Source: Oidiodendron maius Zn (Eukaryota; Ascomycota; Leotiomycetes; Myxotrichaceae). Taken from it: a DNA stretch of 64,000 nt. The DNA lies in the NCBI GenBank assembly GCA_000827325.1, contig KN832878.1, positions 1,488,001-1,552,000 on the forward strand. Reading direction: 5' to 3'. The translations under genes were made by a program, and so were the position numbers. Shown here piece after piece: positions 22,702-33,265 of this stretch; position 1 is the stretch's first letter, and each line of letters starts with the position of its first letter. Under the pieces are notes generated by a model. The model saw only the letters and a program-made list of their open reading frames with translations, was not told the DNA's origin and did not search any database.

Positions 22702-24440
22702 ATGCTTAAGATGTTCGCCGTCAATGACAACTCGGCCTATCCAGCCCCATCTTCTGTTTATAACTGGCGAGTCTATGCACTTGCTCTATCAGCATCCATG
22801 GGTTCCTCCATGTTCGGATATGACTCTGCCTTCATCGGTGGCGCGCTAACTCTCCCATCCTTTGAGACGCGATTCGGCCTTGCGACGGCATCTGGAAATA
22901 AGCTCGCAGCTCTCTCGGCCAACATCGTCAGTACTTTCCAGGCTGGATGCTTCTTTGGGGCAATACTCTGCTACCCTTTGACTGAAAGACTCGGACGCAG
23001 AATTCCCCTGTTGTTGTGCGGCTTGATATTTAATATCGGTGTCATTCTACAATTAGCTTCTAGCGGACACCTCGGTTTGATCTATGCGGGGCGGGCCTTC
23101 ACTGGTGAATTTGAATCCCATTAACAGGCATTTGCAACGAACTATAACTGAGTTATATCTTTTAGGTCTTGGTGTCGGCGCATCGTCCCTCACTGTACCG
23201 CAATATATCGCCGAGTGCTCGCCTCCGGCAATTCGTGGTCGTCTCGTCGGCCTATTCGAAATCGTCATTCAATTTTCCCAGGTTGTCGGATTCTGGGTCA
23301 ATTACGGGGTGAACAAGAATATTTCAAAGTCTTCGAACTCTCAGTGGCAGATCCCCTTCGGCCTCCAGCTCGCACCCGGCACGCTTTTGATCATTCTCAT
23401 GTTCCTACAGCCAGAATCACCAAGATGGCTGATCAAATCGGGACGAGATGAAGATGCCATCAAGAGCTTGACGAGAATACGGCAACTACCCGCTGATGAC
23501 CATTACATAATGTGGGAGGTTGAGACCGTTAAAGAGCAGCTGCAGAGGGAGTCTGACTTAGGAGCTGATAAGTCTCTCTTTCAGAAGCTTAGAGTGGTCT
23601 TCGCTCAGGGTAACCGAAGCCGGCTCTTAGTCGGGATGGCTCTCATGATGCTACAGAATCTTTCTGGCATTAATGCCCTCAACTACTACTCCCCAACAAT
23701 TTTCAAATCAATCGGATTTAAAGGGACCAGTGTTGGACTTCTAGCGACGGGCGTGTTTGGCCTAGTTAAGTCATTTTCGACCCTTATTTTCATGGTCTTC
23801 GGTATTGACCGGCTTGGCCGCCGGAAGTCCATGCTCATTGGCTCTTGCGGTGCGTTGCTCGCTATGTTTTACTTAGGCAGCTACACAAAAGTCTCTCATT
23901 CTTTCGAAGGCGGCGCTAAACAGGATGGCGGTGCGTATGTTGGGATCGTTATGATCTACCTCTTTGCAGTATTCTACGCAATGTCTTGGAATGGCATTCC
24001 GTGGATATTTTGGTAAGGCTTCATATTTCTATCAACCTGCGAAAATAATTTCCTGTTAACTAGATTGCAGCGCAGAAGTTTTCCCAACGGCAATCAGATC
24101 TGTGTGTCTCGTCTTTACAACGTGCACGCAGTGGCTAGGACAGTTCATCATCGTCTATTCTACACCATACATGATGAGAAACATTACATACGGAACCTTT
24201 CTCTTCTTTGGAAGCTCTCTTGTTGTAGGTATCCTAGCCGTCATCTTCTTCGTGCCTGAAACGATGGGGCTGTCGCTAGAGGAGATGGATATTCTGTTCA
24301 ATGTGAGCGGTTTCGCCCACGGAAAACGCCAAAAGGCGGATAAAATTATCCAAGACATGCGTGCTGCTGAGAACCTGGCGGGTTCTGATGTAAAGAACGA
24401 TGTAATTCTCGAACATACTGAGGACACTAAGGCTATCTAG
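22702..24440 (+). CDS. qutD: MFS quinate / sugar permease
   Basis: A 12-TM sugar-porter-family importer, presumably for quinate. Exons 22702-23104, 23166-24012 and 24071-24440 give 539 aa with introns of 61 and 58 bp. Marks: GSSMFGYDSAFIGGALTLP in TM1, ERLGRRIPLL after TM2, VPQYIAECSPPAIRGRLVG after TM4, PESPRWLIKSGRDEDA in the central loop, MLQNLSGINALNYYSPTIF in TM7, DRLGRRKSML, and PETMGLSLEEMD before the C-terminal tail. The second splice rebuilds the conserved IFCAEVFPTAIRS block across the join. Length and position inside the cluster match qutD/qa-y. The transport substrate is inferred from context, because sugar porters cannot be assigned by sequence alone. Confidence 0.85.
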
Positions 24441-25198
24441 AGGCAGAATGAGGTCTGCGTTTACTCTCAATTGTGAACAGGACAGCTATGCTAAGATGTT
24501 CACATATTTATTCGTGAGAAAGGTCTCTCTAATTATCTTCTTTCCTTCCTTACTCTACTCTTATATTGCGCATTTAAGAGACTTCTCTAGCATATTTCGA
24601 TCTGCAGTCCTCGTGTCCAATACCGACCATTCATGGGCAGTTTTCCATGGAAATTCCATAAATCCGTTGTATAAAATATGAAAATGGAACCATCCAGACT
24701 AAGTCAATGGAATCGATGTAATTTCTAAATGTCCACCTTTGCTTTCGCACGATATAAAACGAGTCTAGACATTCTACGAAAAAATGCATTTGACAACCCC
24801 CCCCCTTCCAAAAACAAAACCGTCCCGGAAAAAGAGCCAATAATCAAACAGCTTTGTAGAAAATGTGTCCCAGATTAACCTCTGTCGAAGAGCGTTATAT
24901 GTCGCATATCTCTTTCTGTTCATCGCCTGGATTTGAAGACGTTATTGGTAGCCTACTCCACTTTCCTGTCAAGTAGAAATTATTTGCCAGTCGAGAAATT
25001 GATCTCGGCTAAGAACTCAGCCTCCTTGTTGAAACTCAGCTCTGCCGCGTAAAGAATTTGCCTTTAATCACCACTCATGCCTCCAACAAGAAGATTAAAG
25101 ACTCAGGCAATAAACGTTCAGAGGCATGTATAATGTGCGGCAGGCGACCGGGACAGAGGAAATTTGCAACAACTCCATCCGATTTAAAAGCTGCAATC
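24441..25198. other. Intergenic, promoter of dehydrogenase paralogue 1
   Basis: No gene is recognised. An upstream in-frame extension of the next ORF reaches 25058 but is not conserved in character and is probably 5' leader. Confidence 0.4.
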
Positions 25199-26182
25199 AT
25201 GACCGGTCAAGGCGCCTATTCCGAGGACATCCTGGAAGCCTCCTATGCATATGGGGCTTCTCCTCTTACTCCCACCAGCCTAGCAGAGCCTCGCGAAACA
25301 TTTCTATTCGGGTATCCCATTGCCCATTCTATGGCACCAATTTTACACGCCACGTTGTTTAAAGGCCTCTCTATCCCATGGTCCTACAAGCTCCTCGAGA
25401 CAGCAGATACGTCTCTTTTTCTGCCTGCTCTTAAAGCACCCGCTTGTATTGGCTGCGCTGTTACAATGCCCCACAAGGTGGCCCTTGTCTCTGCTGTCGA
25501 TGCTATCACAGAGGAGGCTCGCGTTATTGGAGCCATCAACACCGTTTTCCAACGTAAAAGCCCCTCCGGCGAGATTCGCTGCATTGGAACCAACACCGAC
25601 TGCGTCGGGGTACGCGAGGCACTCTTGCGGAACTTTCCGGAAATCCTTCTTGCGAGCCAGGGAGCTGCAGGTCTTGTTATTGGCGGTGGCGGCGCATGCA
25701 GGAGCGCCATATATGCACTGTGGAAGTGGTTGGGCGTAAGGAGGATCTATATTGTGAATCGGTTAAAAGACGAAGTCGATGCAATTATTGAGGGATTCCG
25801 AAGCTCAGAATTCGGAGGCGATTTAATCTACGTAGCATCTGTGGAGCAGGTACATGCATTGGATACGCCGGTGATTGTTGTAGGAACCGTACCTGATTTC
25901 TCGCCGGTGGAAGAAGGCGAGATCTTGGCAAGGGATTTGATTAAGGCTTTCCTTGGAAAGGAGAAGAAGGGCTACTTTTTAGAGATGTGTTATCATCCGA
26001 GACTAAGAACAGCGTTATTTGAACTGGCTGAGAAGTCAGGGTGGAGAGTTCTAGCAGGAACTGAGCCGATGATCTATCAAGGCGTGGCACAGCAGGTATT
26101 GTGGACAGAAACCCCTCTTTCTCGATTTGACCTTATGGAGGCCAATCGCGTAATCATGGAAGCACTGTCGCAGAGACGATAG
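25199..26182 (+). CDS. Quinate/shikimate dehydrogenase paralogue 1 (qutB-like)
   Basis: It is predicted to oxidise quinate and/or shikimate with a nicotinamide cofactor. The single exon encodes 327 aa from the chosen ATG at 25199 (MTGQGAYSED). The open frame extends to 25058, but those residues do not look like the family. Substrate-domain marks: LFGYPIAHSMAP (second Ser of the usual SxS replaced by Ala), VTMPHK with the catalytic Lys, GAINTVF, and GTNTDCVG with the catalytic Asp. The Rossmann loop is GLVIGGGGACRSAIYAL. The strand after it reads YIVNRLKDEVD, lacking the NRTxxKAE basic motif used to bind NADP, so NAD use is likely. PMIYQGVAQQVLW carries the conserved Gln. It is one of three paralogues in 3.6 kb and shares with paralogue 2 the GTVPDF and FLGKxxKG blocks. 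Confidence 0.85.
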   Translation: MTGQGAYSEDILEASYAYGASPLTPTSLAEPRETFLFGYPIAHSMAPILHATLFKGLSIPWSYKLLETADTSLFLPALKAPACIGCAVTMPHKVALVSAVDAITEEARVIGAINTVFQRKSPSGEIRCIGTNTDCVGVREALLRNFPEILLASQGAAGLVIGGGGACRSAIYALWKWLGVRRIYIVNRLKDEVDAIIEGFRSSEFGGDLIYVASVEQVHALDTPVIVVGTVPDFSPVEEGEILARDLIKAFLGKEKKGYFLEMCYHPRLRTALFELAEKSGWRVLAGTEPMIYQGVAQQVLWTETPLSRFDLMEANRVIMEALSQRR

Positions 26183-26334
26183 TCTAGTGTATCGGAATAT
26201 CTTGTTTGTAGACCAAAATTGATCCGTATATAGTGAAAGTTTTTACCATTGTATAACACCCGAGCCTCGATAGAGAGGATCCATCAGATGTAAGCAGGAG
26301 CTCAGGTATTGACATCTGCGTACCCTGCCCCATT

Positions 26335-27315
26335 TCAAAAATTAATCGCTTGACTCTCATCCGCAGCCTTCCGTAGCACCTTCCAAGCTTCCTCCGTTGG
26401 GACCCTTTTCCTGCCTTCCTCCCCAGCCCCTGCCCATAGTCTCCACTGCTCTTCAATCTGATGCCCAATGACACCTGTCCCATCTACCACACTCCAGCTG
26501 TTCTCCCTCCCCAGCTTCAGAATACGCGTATTTCTTGGTTTGAAACACATATCCAGCAAGACACCTTTTCTTGCCTTGCCAAGAAACTTCTTCAGTATCT
26601 CTCTCGTTATTATCTCTTCCTCCGTTTTGGCCTCAAAATCTGGCACCGTGCCAACTATATAATATGGTGCTGTCAGCTCTTCTGCCTGTGCCACCGATGT
26701 AACGTGTATAAGATGTGGCTGCCGAGAAGATGAGGTTGAAGCATAAGCTTTAGCATCTTCAAACAAATCCGCAACTTCCTTCGCATCTCGATTCAAAATG
26801 TAGATTTCACTACATCCTAACTGCGCAAACAGGGCGTAAACTGCTGCGCGGCTCGCTCCCCCGGCACCGACAACCAATGCCGGTTGGCCTCTCCCTTTGT
26901 TCTCACCATCATTTGTTGCGGATAGTAAACACCCTTTGATACCTATCCAATCCGTATTTGTGCCGCGTAACTTCCCTTCTTTCGTCAAGTAGACATTATT
27001 ACATGCGCCCAATGTAATTGCCAGCGGATCTAGTTCGTCCAGGAGTGGCATGATAGTTTTCTTATAGGGCATCGTAACTACCCCGCCAGCGAACTCTGGC
27101 GCTCGGAATATAGAGAGGACATCCTGTTCGGTAGGGCATTCTTGATTGAGAAATTCCCAGGGGAGAGCGAGCGAAGATGCTATATAGTTGTGCATTGGTG
27201 GGGCAATAGAGTGCGTTACATGGACGCCGGCTAGGTAGAGGAATTTGCGTTGGTCGGTAATGGTGTTCTGGAGGGTGCCTATGGCTGGGCCGCTTTCTGT
27301 TTCGAGGCTCGCCAT
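26335..27315 (-). CDS. Quinate/shikimate dehydrogenase paralogue 2 (qutB-like)
   Basis: A single exon encodes 326 aa, complete. It has the shikimate dehydrogenase substrate domain (AGVHVTHSIAPPMHNY, VTMPYKKTIMP with the catalytic Lys, GACNNVYL, GTNTDWIG with the catalytic Asp) and a Rossmann domain (ALVVGAGGASRAAVYAL). The cofactor-selecting segment is YILNRDAKEVADL, with an Asp where NADP enzymes carry Thr/Arg, favouring NAD, as in quinate-oxidising enzymes. TGVIGHQIEEQWRLW holds the conserved Gln. It is convergent with paralogue 1 (152 bp apart) and closer to it than to paralogue 3 (shared GTVPDF and KKFLGKARKG-type blocks). Which of the two is the true catabolic quinate dehydrogenase cannot be decided here. 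Confidence 0.86.
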   Translation of the reverse strand: MASLETESGPAIGTLQNTITDQRKFLYLAGVHVTHSIAPPMHNYIASSLALPWEFLNQECPTEQDVLSIFRAPEFAGGVVTMPYKKTIMPLLDELDPLAITLGACNNVYLTKEGKLRGTNTDWIGIKGCLLSATNDGENKGRGQPALVVGAGGASRAAVYALFAQLGCSEIYILNRDAKEVADLFEDAKAYASTSSSRQPHLIHVTSVAQAEELTAPYYIVGTVPDFEAKTEEEIITREILKKFLGKARKGVLLDMCFKPRNTRILKLGRENSWSVVDGTGVIGHQIEEQWRLWAGAGEEGRKRVPTEEAWKVLRKAADESQAINF

Positions 27316-27795
27316 AAGTGGGAAACGTTCGTTGGTAAAGCTGTGGAGAAATTGGGCTATCCAAACAGATCCGAACAGCTTGTGCGGAAGAATTTAAAAT
27401 AGGAGAAAGAGCTTCAGCATGACGTTCTCAGCTTTCTTTATGTGAGGCAGTGGTACGCTTGCATTGATGCAGATTGCCGTCTCGCCCAGAAGAAGTCCTG
27501 GTCTAGGGATATTTTGGATATCCCGAACAATTTTGGGTCTAGGATGGAAGAAACGAGGTCGGTTGGTTCCCGTGACTGAGCCCGGCAAAGGGCTTTTCCA
27601 TCACGCTTCTACCTGATCCGATGTCTCACGCATGATGCAGAATGGGTCTTGGACGTCAAGTACGTACTATGAAGGGCACAAAGGGCATTGTTGGGTGCTT
27701 AACAAATGAGAACTAGGCCCCTCGGGCATCTTACTATCAACTCCGGTGCTATCTCCTGTCGATCGCGATGAATGGGATGTGGTCCCCAGCGTACT
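27316..27795. promoter_or_regulatory. Promoter region of paralogue 2 / 3' flank of paralogue 3
   Basis: 480 bp without a gene between two genes transcribed in the same leftward direction. Confidence 0.35.
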
Positions 27796-28743
27796 CTACA
27801 ATTTCCCATTAAGCTCAGCAGCTCTCTTCTCATCCTCTATCCTCAGCTCGTTTGCCATAAATTCCTTTGGAGCTGGTAAACCCAACCACAGCTGACTCTG
27901 ATCAAAAGCCTGTTCTAACAATACTTCCGCTCCCGATACAGTCGCCCACCCCTTCTGCTCCTCTGCCACTCTCAATAACGGCGTCTCCCGCGGTTTATAT
28001 GCCATATCTACACAAACTCCAATTTTCTTCCCAAATAGGGATGCCGGGAAGTAATCAGTGGTTATTTTATCCGCTGGGATTGTGCTGATAATGATATCTG
28101 GCCTCTGCATCTCAGAAAGTCGTGCCAAGGTCGGTAGAACTGTAATTTCGAAGGTCGAGGAGTAATCCGTAGCAATTTTCTCCGCTTTCGAGCGTGTCCG
28201 GTTGAAAAGGAGGATGTTCTTGATCCCCAGCTGGTAAAGGGCGTATAGAGCTGCTCTTGCTGCGCCGCCTGCTCCTATCACCAGTCCAGTTGTAGCATCC
28301 TCAAGAGCATCGGCTCCTTTTGACTTGAGGCACGCGACAAGGCCGCTCCAATCTGTGTTGTCGCCCTTGATACCCCGCTGGTCCGATATCTGAGTCGGTG
28401 GTACTGTGACGAGGGTATTAATTGCGCCGATGGTTTGGGCATGCGATGAGACGGAAGAGCAGTATTGTCTAATAGTTAGCTTATGGGGCATCGTAACACT
28501 TGCCCCGCCGAAGACAGGGGATTCAATAACCGGCAAGAGCTCGTCGACTGTTTGCGTCTGTAAAATCTCATATGTATGTGGCAAACCGTGATGCTTGAAG
28601 GCTGCACCATGAATGACAGGCGACATGCTGAAAGAGATTCCCTGGCCAAAGATGAAGAATTTCTTCGGTCGAGGGGCGCAATCCTGAGGCGATTTGGATT
28701 GCGATTCTGCCATAGCTGAAGGTCTCATGGCTCTTGATGCCAT
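27796..28743 (-). CDS. Shikimate dehydrogenase-like protein, paralogue 3 (NADP-type motif)
   Basis: A single exon encodes 315 aa. Substrate domain: FIFGQGISFSMSPVIHGAAF with the full SxS motif, VTMPHKLTIRQY with the catalytic Lys, GAINTLVTV, and KGDNTDWSGL with the catalytic Asp. Rossmann domain: GLVIGAGGAARAALYAL followed by LLFNRTRSKAEKIA, the classical NADP-binding NRTxxKAE motif, also present in the repressor-like protein at 34.1 kb. The C-terminal part, DMAYKPRETPLL and GAEVLLEQAFDQSQLW, is like the shikimate dehydrogenase domain of fungal AROM. It therefore differs from paralogues 1 and 2, and may act on shikimate (NADP) rather than quinate (NAD). That split of roles is inference. Confidence 0.85.
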   Translation of the reverse strand: MASRAMRPSAMAESQSKSPQDCAPRPKKFFIFGQGISFSMSPVIHGAAFKHHGLPHTYEILQTQTVDELLPVIESPVFGGASVTMPHKLTIRQYCSSVSSHAQTIGAINTLVTVPPTQISDQRGIKGDNTDWSGLVACLKSKGADALEDATTGLVIGAGGAARAALYALYQLGIKNILLFNRTRSKAEKIATDYSSTFEITVLPTLARLSEMQRPDIIISTIPADKITTDYFPASLFGKKIGVCVDMAYKPRETPLLRVAEEQKGWATVSGAEVLLEQAFDQSQLWLGLPAPKEFMANELRIEDEKRAAELNGKL

Positions 28744-29213
28744 ATTACTTCTTCGATGTTGGGCATCAGAAAGGGATTGGTCGTAAATTCAAGATGATGA
28801 AGTTGGAAGATATCCACTAACTTAACCACTGTCTAAGGAACTCACATAGTGTCAGATTAGGCAAGAGCTAGAGTGGCATTCATGAGCCAGTAGTTCGGGC
28901 AGCCTTCCGCGAAGGTGAGCGAGTGTGGAGTGGTGAGATTTCATCTCTTCCGACCGGGAAAAGACATTTCCACAGAAGTGGGTTCCGTCTTGGCGGCCAG
29001 AATCTTGATCGGAACCCACACGAGTACTAATTTTCTTTGGTTAATAAGCAGGTAGCGAAGCTGTAAAAGATATAGGACAACTGTAGGCGGAAAGAACGTC
29101 AACAAATATTCCGTTTAAGGTTTCTACTTGACTCATCATCCTTCTTGATCGTTATATATTTCTTCCTCGTTTCCGAACCGATCCATAACCCTCTCAAAGC
29201 GGATTCGCCGACA
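28744..29213. promoter_or_regulatory. Shared divergent promoter, paralogue 3 / SnoaL-like gene
   Basis: 470 bp between two divergently transcribed genes. The layout suggests that the SnoaL-like gene is co-regulated with the quinate genes. No specific site could be assigned. Confidence 0.4.
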
Positions 29214-29981
29214 ATGCCGGATTTGCACTCCCTCCCAGCTGGCTCAAGACCGGAAAATGCTATTCGAAATAATGGAATAGACAGTCTAACATTGGAACGA
29301 TACAAACTCCGCGAACTCGCAGAAGGATGGCCCTGTTATCGGTATGCTCTGGTCTTCTCGATTTCAATACAAGCAAGTTGACATTATGATAGCGACGCGT
29401 GCGAGTGGGAGAACCTAAAGTCTATTTTCCACCCGACAGCATACATTTATACAACTTGGACCGGCCGAACCCACTATCTAGACTTCATCGAAGGCTCACA
29501 AGCTGGTATGGACAAAGGTGCCTTTATCATGCACCGCTGTCATGGCGTAACAACGGACATTGCACCCGATGGTCTGCGTGCCGTCACAAAGATGAAAGCT
29601 ACCATCACACAAAGATTCAATCTTCAAGGATGTGAGGTTGATGCCGAATCAGACTGCCGCTTCTGCTTCTTTTGGCAAAAGGAAACAGACGGGGACTTGA
29701 AAGGCGAGTGGAGAGCCAGATACGTCCGACATTGGTACGAGAAGGATAAATTGATATGTGTGGATCCGAGGAATGTTCCGCACTTGGATGACGATAAATT
29801 GCGACGTTTCCCGACAGGTTATAGATACCTGGCTTACTGCCAAGAGGAGACGATGGGGGTTACGGTCATGTTAGACATGCCAGGCCATAGAAGGGAGTCC
29901 GATAACCCTTGTGGGAAGAAACATGATTTGTTGTATTGGCAGTGTAAGGAATGGGTAGAGGGGAGGACAATAGATATGTAG
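29214..29981 (+). CDS. SnoaL-like (NTF2-fold) protein
   Basis: Exons 29214-29341 and 29393-29981 (51-bp GT-AG intron) encode 238 aa. The fold is the cone-shaped alpha+beta barrel of SnoaL/scytalone dehydratase-like proteins: [16 protein letters not shown] in the first helices, [24 protein letters not shown], and [11 protein letters not shown] leading to [15 protein letters not shown]. Members are isomerases, dehydratases or binding proteins; a reaction cannot be assigned. It is not part of the classical QUT set known from Aspergillus nidulans or Neurospora crassa, yet sits inside it with a divergent promoter shared with dehydrogenase paralogue 3, so a role with a quinate-related metabolite is plausible. 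Confidence 0.75.
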
Positions 29982-30970
29982 CTGGTCTGTGGCGGTGTAG
30001 ATGGCAATTATTTTAGCAGGTGATATAACTAAAGGCCCCCACTCTAATATTGGCGTCAAATCACTCTCAAGAATCACCGCCAAACATGGCGGAAACTCAT
30101 TAGTCTACTCACGCCATTTCCAGTAACAGATATACTCTGGTGGGATACCGGCTTAGATGAAATACGCCAGTGGGATCACTTGACGACAGCCCATGGGCGA
30201 AAGCAAAATGAAGTTAAACAACCAATGGGCCGCAGTCCACTACATGGCCCGTAAGATGAACAAGATGGCCTCACCTGGTTATGGTGACATCATTGGCTTC
30301 ACCATCAAAACACCTTCCTAAGCTTGCGACGTACTCGCAGCTGGTCACATTTGCACCCACTTTCCAGTTTGTCATGTAGTATTTCAGCACGACATTGAAT
30401 CATCAGGTTTTAATATTCGGCTTCAATGCCTTACATAATAACCATATAGTTAGATAATATATCGTAGATCTAGAATATGGGTTTGCTTAGAGCTTGGAAC
30501 CGGAGATCTGGAATTATATTGCTCCATGGATTCACCAGGGCCAAAAAGCCCAATGTTGTTGGAGGTGTCCATGTATAGAGATAAATCTCATGTTACCTCG
30601 TCATCATACTGCACGGATAAAGTCTACGGGATGCTCGATTTGCAATCCTTTTCGGGGCTCATTGCGCAATGCGAAGACATAACCTTGTCCCGTGATGTGT
30701 GTTCGTGAATATCTCATAGCCCAAGTCATCCGTCCTTCGGCGAGGTCTGGAAGCTTGAAGGTTGCCCAAACCATTGGGACCATTCGTTTTGAATATTTGT
30801 GCTAGATTGACGGTCCCCAGAAGCTTGCAAAGAATGGTTTGATATTGTGTTCTGGCCCTGAAGATCTGAGGGGACAAGGAAACCGAGATGTCGATAAGTT
30901 TCGTTTCGGTCTCCGGTGCTGTGGGATATTAGTCCTAAAAAGCATATGAATCTTGATGATAGTAGCCTCC
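29982..30970. other. Convergent intergenic region, no gene seen
   Basis: About 1 kb between the SnoaL-like stop and the stop of the minus-strand regulator. Short frames near 30494-30708 lack recognisable domains. Confidence 0.4.
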
Positions 30971-33265
30971 TTACAAATGGTCAAGATTTGACAGTTCGAA
31001 AAAGTGATCATCCGCTGTTGTGATACTCTGAAGAACCGAGTCTGGCGTGAGTCCTCCAACTCCACTTGGCGAAGGGTTCAGAGCTGAGAAGGTTGTCGGC
31101 AGGTTTTCCACCACATCCACCTTTTCTTGGCCCGTTTGGCGCATTTCGCTACTCTGGTGCGACTGGGAAATATGGAAGGGATTTCTATGCCCCGAATAAT
31201 TATCCAGATGCTTGGCAAGACGAGCTGATTTGCTTTCGATGTTGCTCCTAGCTGACATGCAGTCGCTCGGTGACGCCACAGTAGCGACAGGTGAAAGTGG
31301 CTCACTTTGGAGATCCCAAGTTCCTGGACGGAATAAAGTCCTGGTATCGACGGACTGCAAACCACTTTCGCGCAGCCAATCTAAGCTTCCTGCCATTATC
31401 GCATCTTCACCAGAATGTGTCGTTAAGGAATTGATGCTGGAGCTAAATCCATTTTTGGCAGATCGCGTAGTAAGCATTCCATCTTCAATCGGCTTCGATC
31501 CCATTCCAGAATCTGGTGACTTCCGAAAAGTTGCATAGTTGGGATTATGCTTCGCCACTGTACCTGATGTGTCATCCCGAAAGGTGTCTACCCTGGTGGG
31601 CGCAACATTGACACCAGAATATCTTACCTGTGGAGATCTTCGCGCCGCTCGATGCATCGAGGAACTAACAGTATCGCGGCCCATGTTGTCAATGAGATGT
31701 AACGCAGGTGGAAAAACAGTCAATCCATATGCAAAGCGACTGTTGTATGCTCCCAGAAGCCGATGCAGCGCATCCACCTCCTCCGTGAGTCCTCCAGTAT
31801 TGGTATTGGACCTTTGCTCGTAAACAGCTTTACAGATCAAGAACGTAATGTTGAGGTTGAGCTGGTGAGGAGAAATTGATACTGTCTGCGGTACGCTATC
31901 AGATTCAATTTTCAACGAACAGTAATCGGGCAGCGAATCTTTCCAGTTATTCAACATAGTTGGAGTATCTTGGAGCCGTTTCTCATGGAGCTTTTCTGTG
32001 GCCTGGCTATGAGCTAGATCGTTCAAGACACAAACCAATTGAACAAGGTGGTTAAATATGCTGAGTATCCGACTAGATCCAGGACGGTCTCCGTCTTTGC
32101 GATCTACTAACTCTAAGTGTCCCCATTCTTCAAGACCATTCTCGTCCAGGAAGCCGATTCCGACCGCATCTTCTCTTGTGAGACGTGGGGCCCGTCCAAG
32201 GTACGCGGCAATGATTGTGTCAAGGTAAAAACAACCCAAGAATACATTCTTAGATCTTCCCACTGAGCTACTGAAGCCGATACTGGACGTGTTATTGATG
32301 CCGATATCAATTGCAATGTTGATGGCTTGGCCAACAAGGAGCCATGATGCTCTGAACTGGCCCATGGCCAGTTTCACCAGCGACAATACAAGTAGAGCTT
32401 GCACATGCCCGATGCGAAGATCGGAGTCCTCAGATGGTATTAAGCTTCTGGCCATGTTATAATAAGATTCAGCCTCAAGGGATTGTTGTAGATATCCCAT
32501 TCCTGTGCTATCACGTGGTGAGGATCTTTGGCATTCTGCATACGCTAAGACAGCCCATAGTGCTGCATGCTCTCCGATTCCGAGAGAAGAGGCCGAGAGC
32601 TCAAGGGCCCGGTAATATGCGGCCAGCATTTCGTCTTTCCCAATGATAGGCAGCCAGCAATGTGTATAAGTGAAATAGATCCTGAAGAGATCTTCCGCCA
32701 CCTCACACACAGGTATTTGGAGCGACAACCTTGCTGGAACATCCACGTCGTTTTTGGAGTGGATGAGGTGCGGCTCCAACCGCAGTCTTTTTACTTCTTG
32801 ACCTTTGTCTCCAGAATCGAGCAGAGGCAATAAGCGCTCAAAGCTTGTACAGAGCTTGCTGGTTCTCCATATCTCATGTAGGGTCTCTGTTGGCTCAGCT
32901 CCGTCTGAACTCCATTGCTGGATGAGATCTGATCTTGCAACCTCGTCTTGAAGGGCACGGTCGAACGTAGTAGTTACACTTCCAATGCTGTTGGGATTGG
33001 AGAACAGCAAGCCAAGCAGCTTTTCTAGTCCTCGAACATAGCCTTCTGGGAGACCGCGCTTCTTCACTGTATCACCATAGAAGCATTGCTTCTGCATCGA
33101 TTCGCAAGTGGAGCATGTTGGGCGCAAGCCATCACACTTGAGCTTCTTTTTCCGACACTGATCGCAAGCTTGGGATACTCTCTTTCGGACCCAGTCGGGG
33201 CCAAATTTTCTTTTCGTGCAACTGTTGGTGCCAGTCACTGCGGCAGTTGTCACCTGTTCTGACAT
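30971..33265 (-). CDS. qutA: Zn2Cys6 transcriptional activator of the quinate cluster
   Basis: A single exon encodes 764 aa, and the protein should act in the nucleus as activator of the neighbouring genes. Near residues 30-60 lies the zinc cluster VSQACDQCRKKKLKC then six residues to CSTCESMQKQC, i.e. C-x2-C-x6-C-x6-C-x2-C-x6-C. The basic linker KKRGLPEGYVRGLEKLLG follows, as in qutA/qa-1F proteins. The middle part is a fungal-specific transcription-factor domain (DLFRIYFTYTHCWLPIIG, ALLVLSLVKLAMGQFRASWLLVG). The C-terminal 250 residues are Ser/Thr-rich and probably disordered or activating. It is divergent from the qutR-like repressor, the arrangement known for qa-1F/qa-1S in Neurospora. 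The family is certain; identity as qutA rests largely on position and the linker. Confidence 0.78.
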   Translation of the reverse strand: MSEQVTTAAVTGTNSCTKRKFGPDWVRKRVSQACDQCRKKKLKCDGLRPTCSTCESMQKQCFYGDTVKKRGLPEGYVRGLEKLLGLLFSNPNSIGSVTTTFDRALQDEVARSDLIQQWSSDGAEPTETLHEIWRTSKLCTSFERLLPLLDSGDKGQEVKRLRLEPHLIHSKNDVDVPARLSLQIPVCEVAEDLFRIYFTYTHCWLPIIGKDEMLAAYYRALELSASSLGIGEHAALWAVLAYAECQRSSPRDSTGMGYLQQSLEAESYYNMARSLIPSEDSDLRIGHVQALLVLSLVKLAMGQFRASWLLVGQAINIAIDIGINNTSSIGFSSSVGRSKNVFLGCFYLDTIIAAYLGRAPRLTREDAVGIGFLDENGLEEWGHLELVDRKDGDRPGSSRILSIFNHLVQLVCVLNDLAHSQATEKLHEKRLQDTPTMLNNWKDSLPDYCSLKIESDSVPQTVSISPHQLNLNITFLICKAVYEQRSNTNTGGLTEEVDALHRLLGAYNSRFAYGLTVFPPALHLIDNMGRDTVSSSMHRAARRSPQVRYSGVNVAPTRVDTFRDDTSGTVAKHNPNYATFRKSPDSGMGSKPIEDGMLTTRSAKNGFSSSINSLTTHSGEDAIMAGSLDWLRESGLQSVDTRTLFRPGTWDLQSEPLSPVATVASPSDCMSARSNIESKSARLAKHLDNYSGHRNPFHISQSHQSSEMRQTGQEKVDVVENLPTTFSALNPSPSGVGGLTPDSVLQSITTADDHFFELSNLDHL

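Noticed and set aside
24338-24351. GGATAAAATTATCC palindrome resembling the qa/qut activator site
   Set aside because: It is two bases shorter than the known 16-bp consensus (GGRTAARYRYTTAYCC) and lies inside the permease coding sequence, so it is most likely coincidental.
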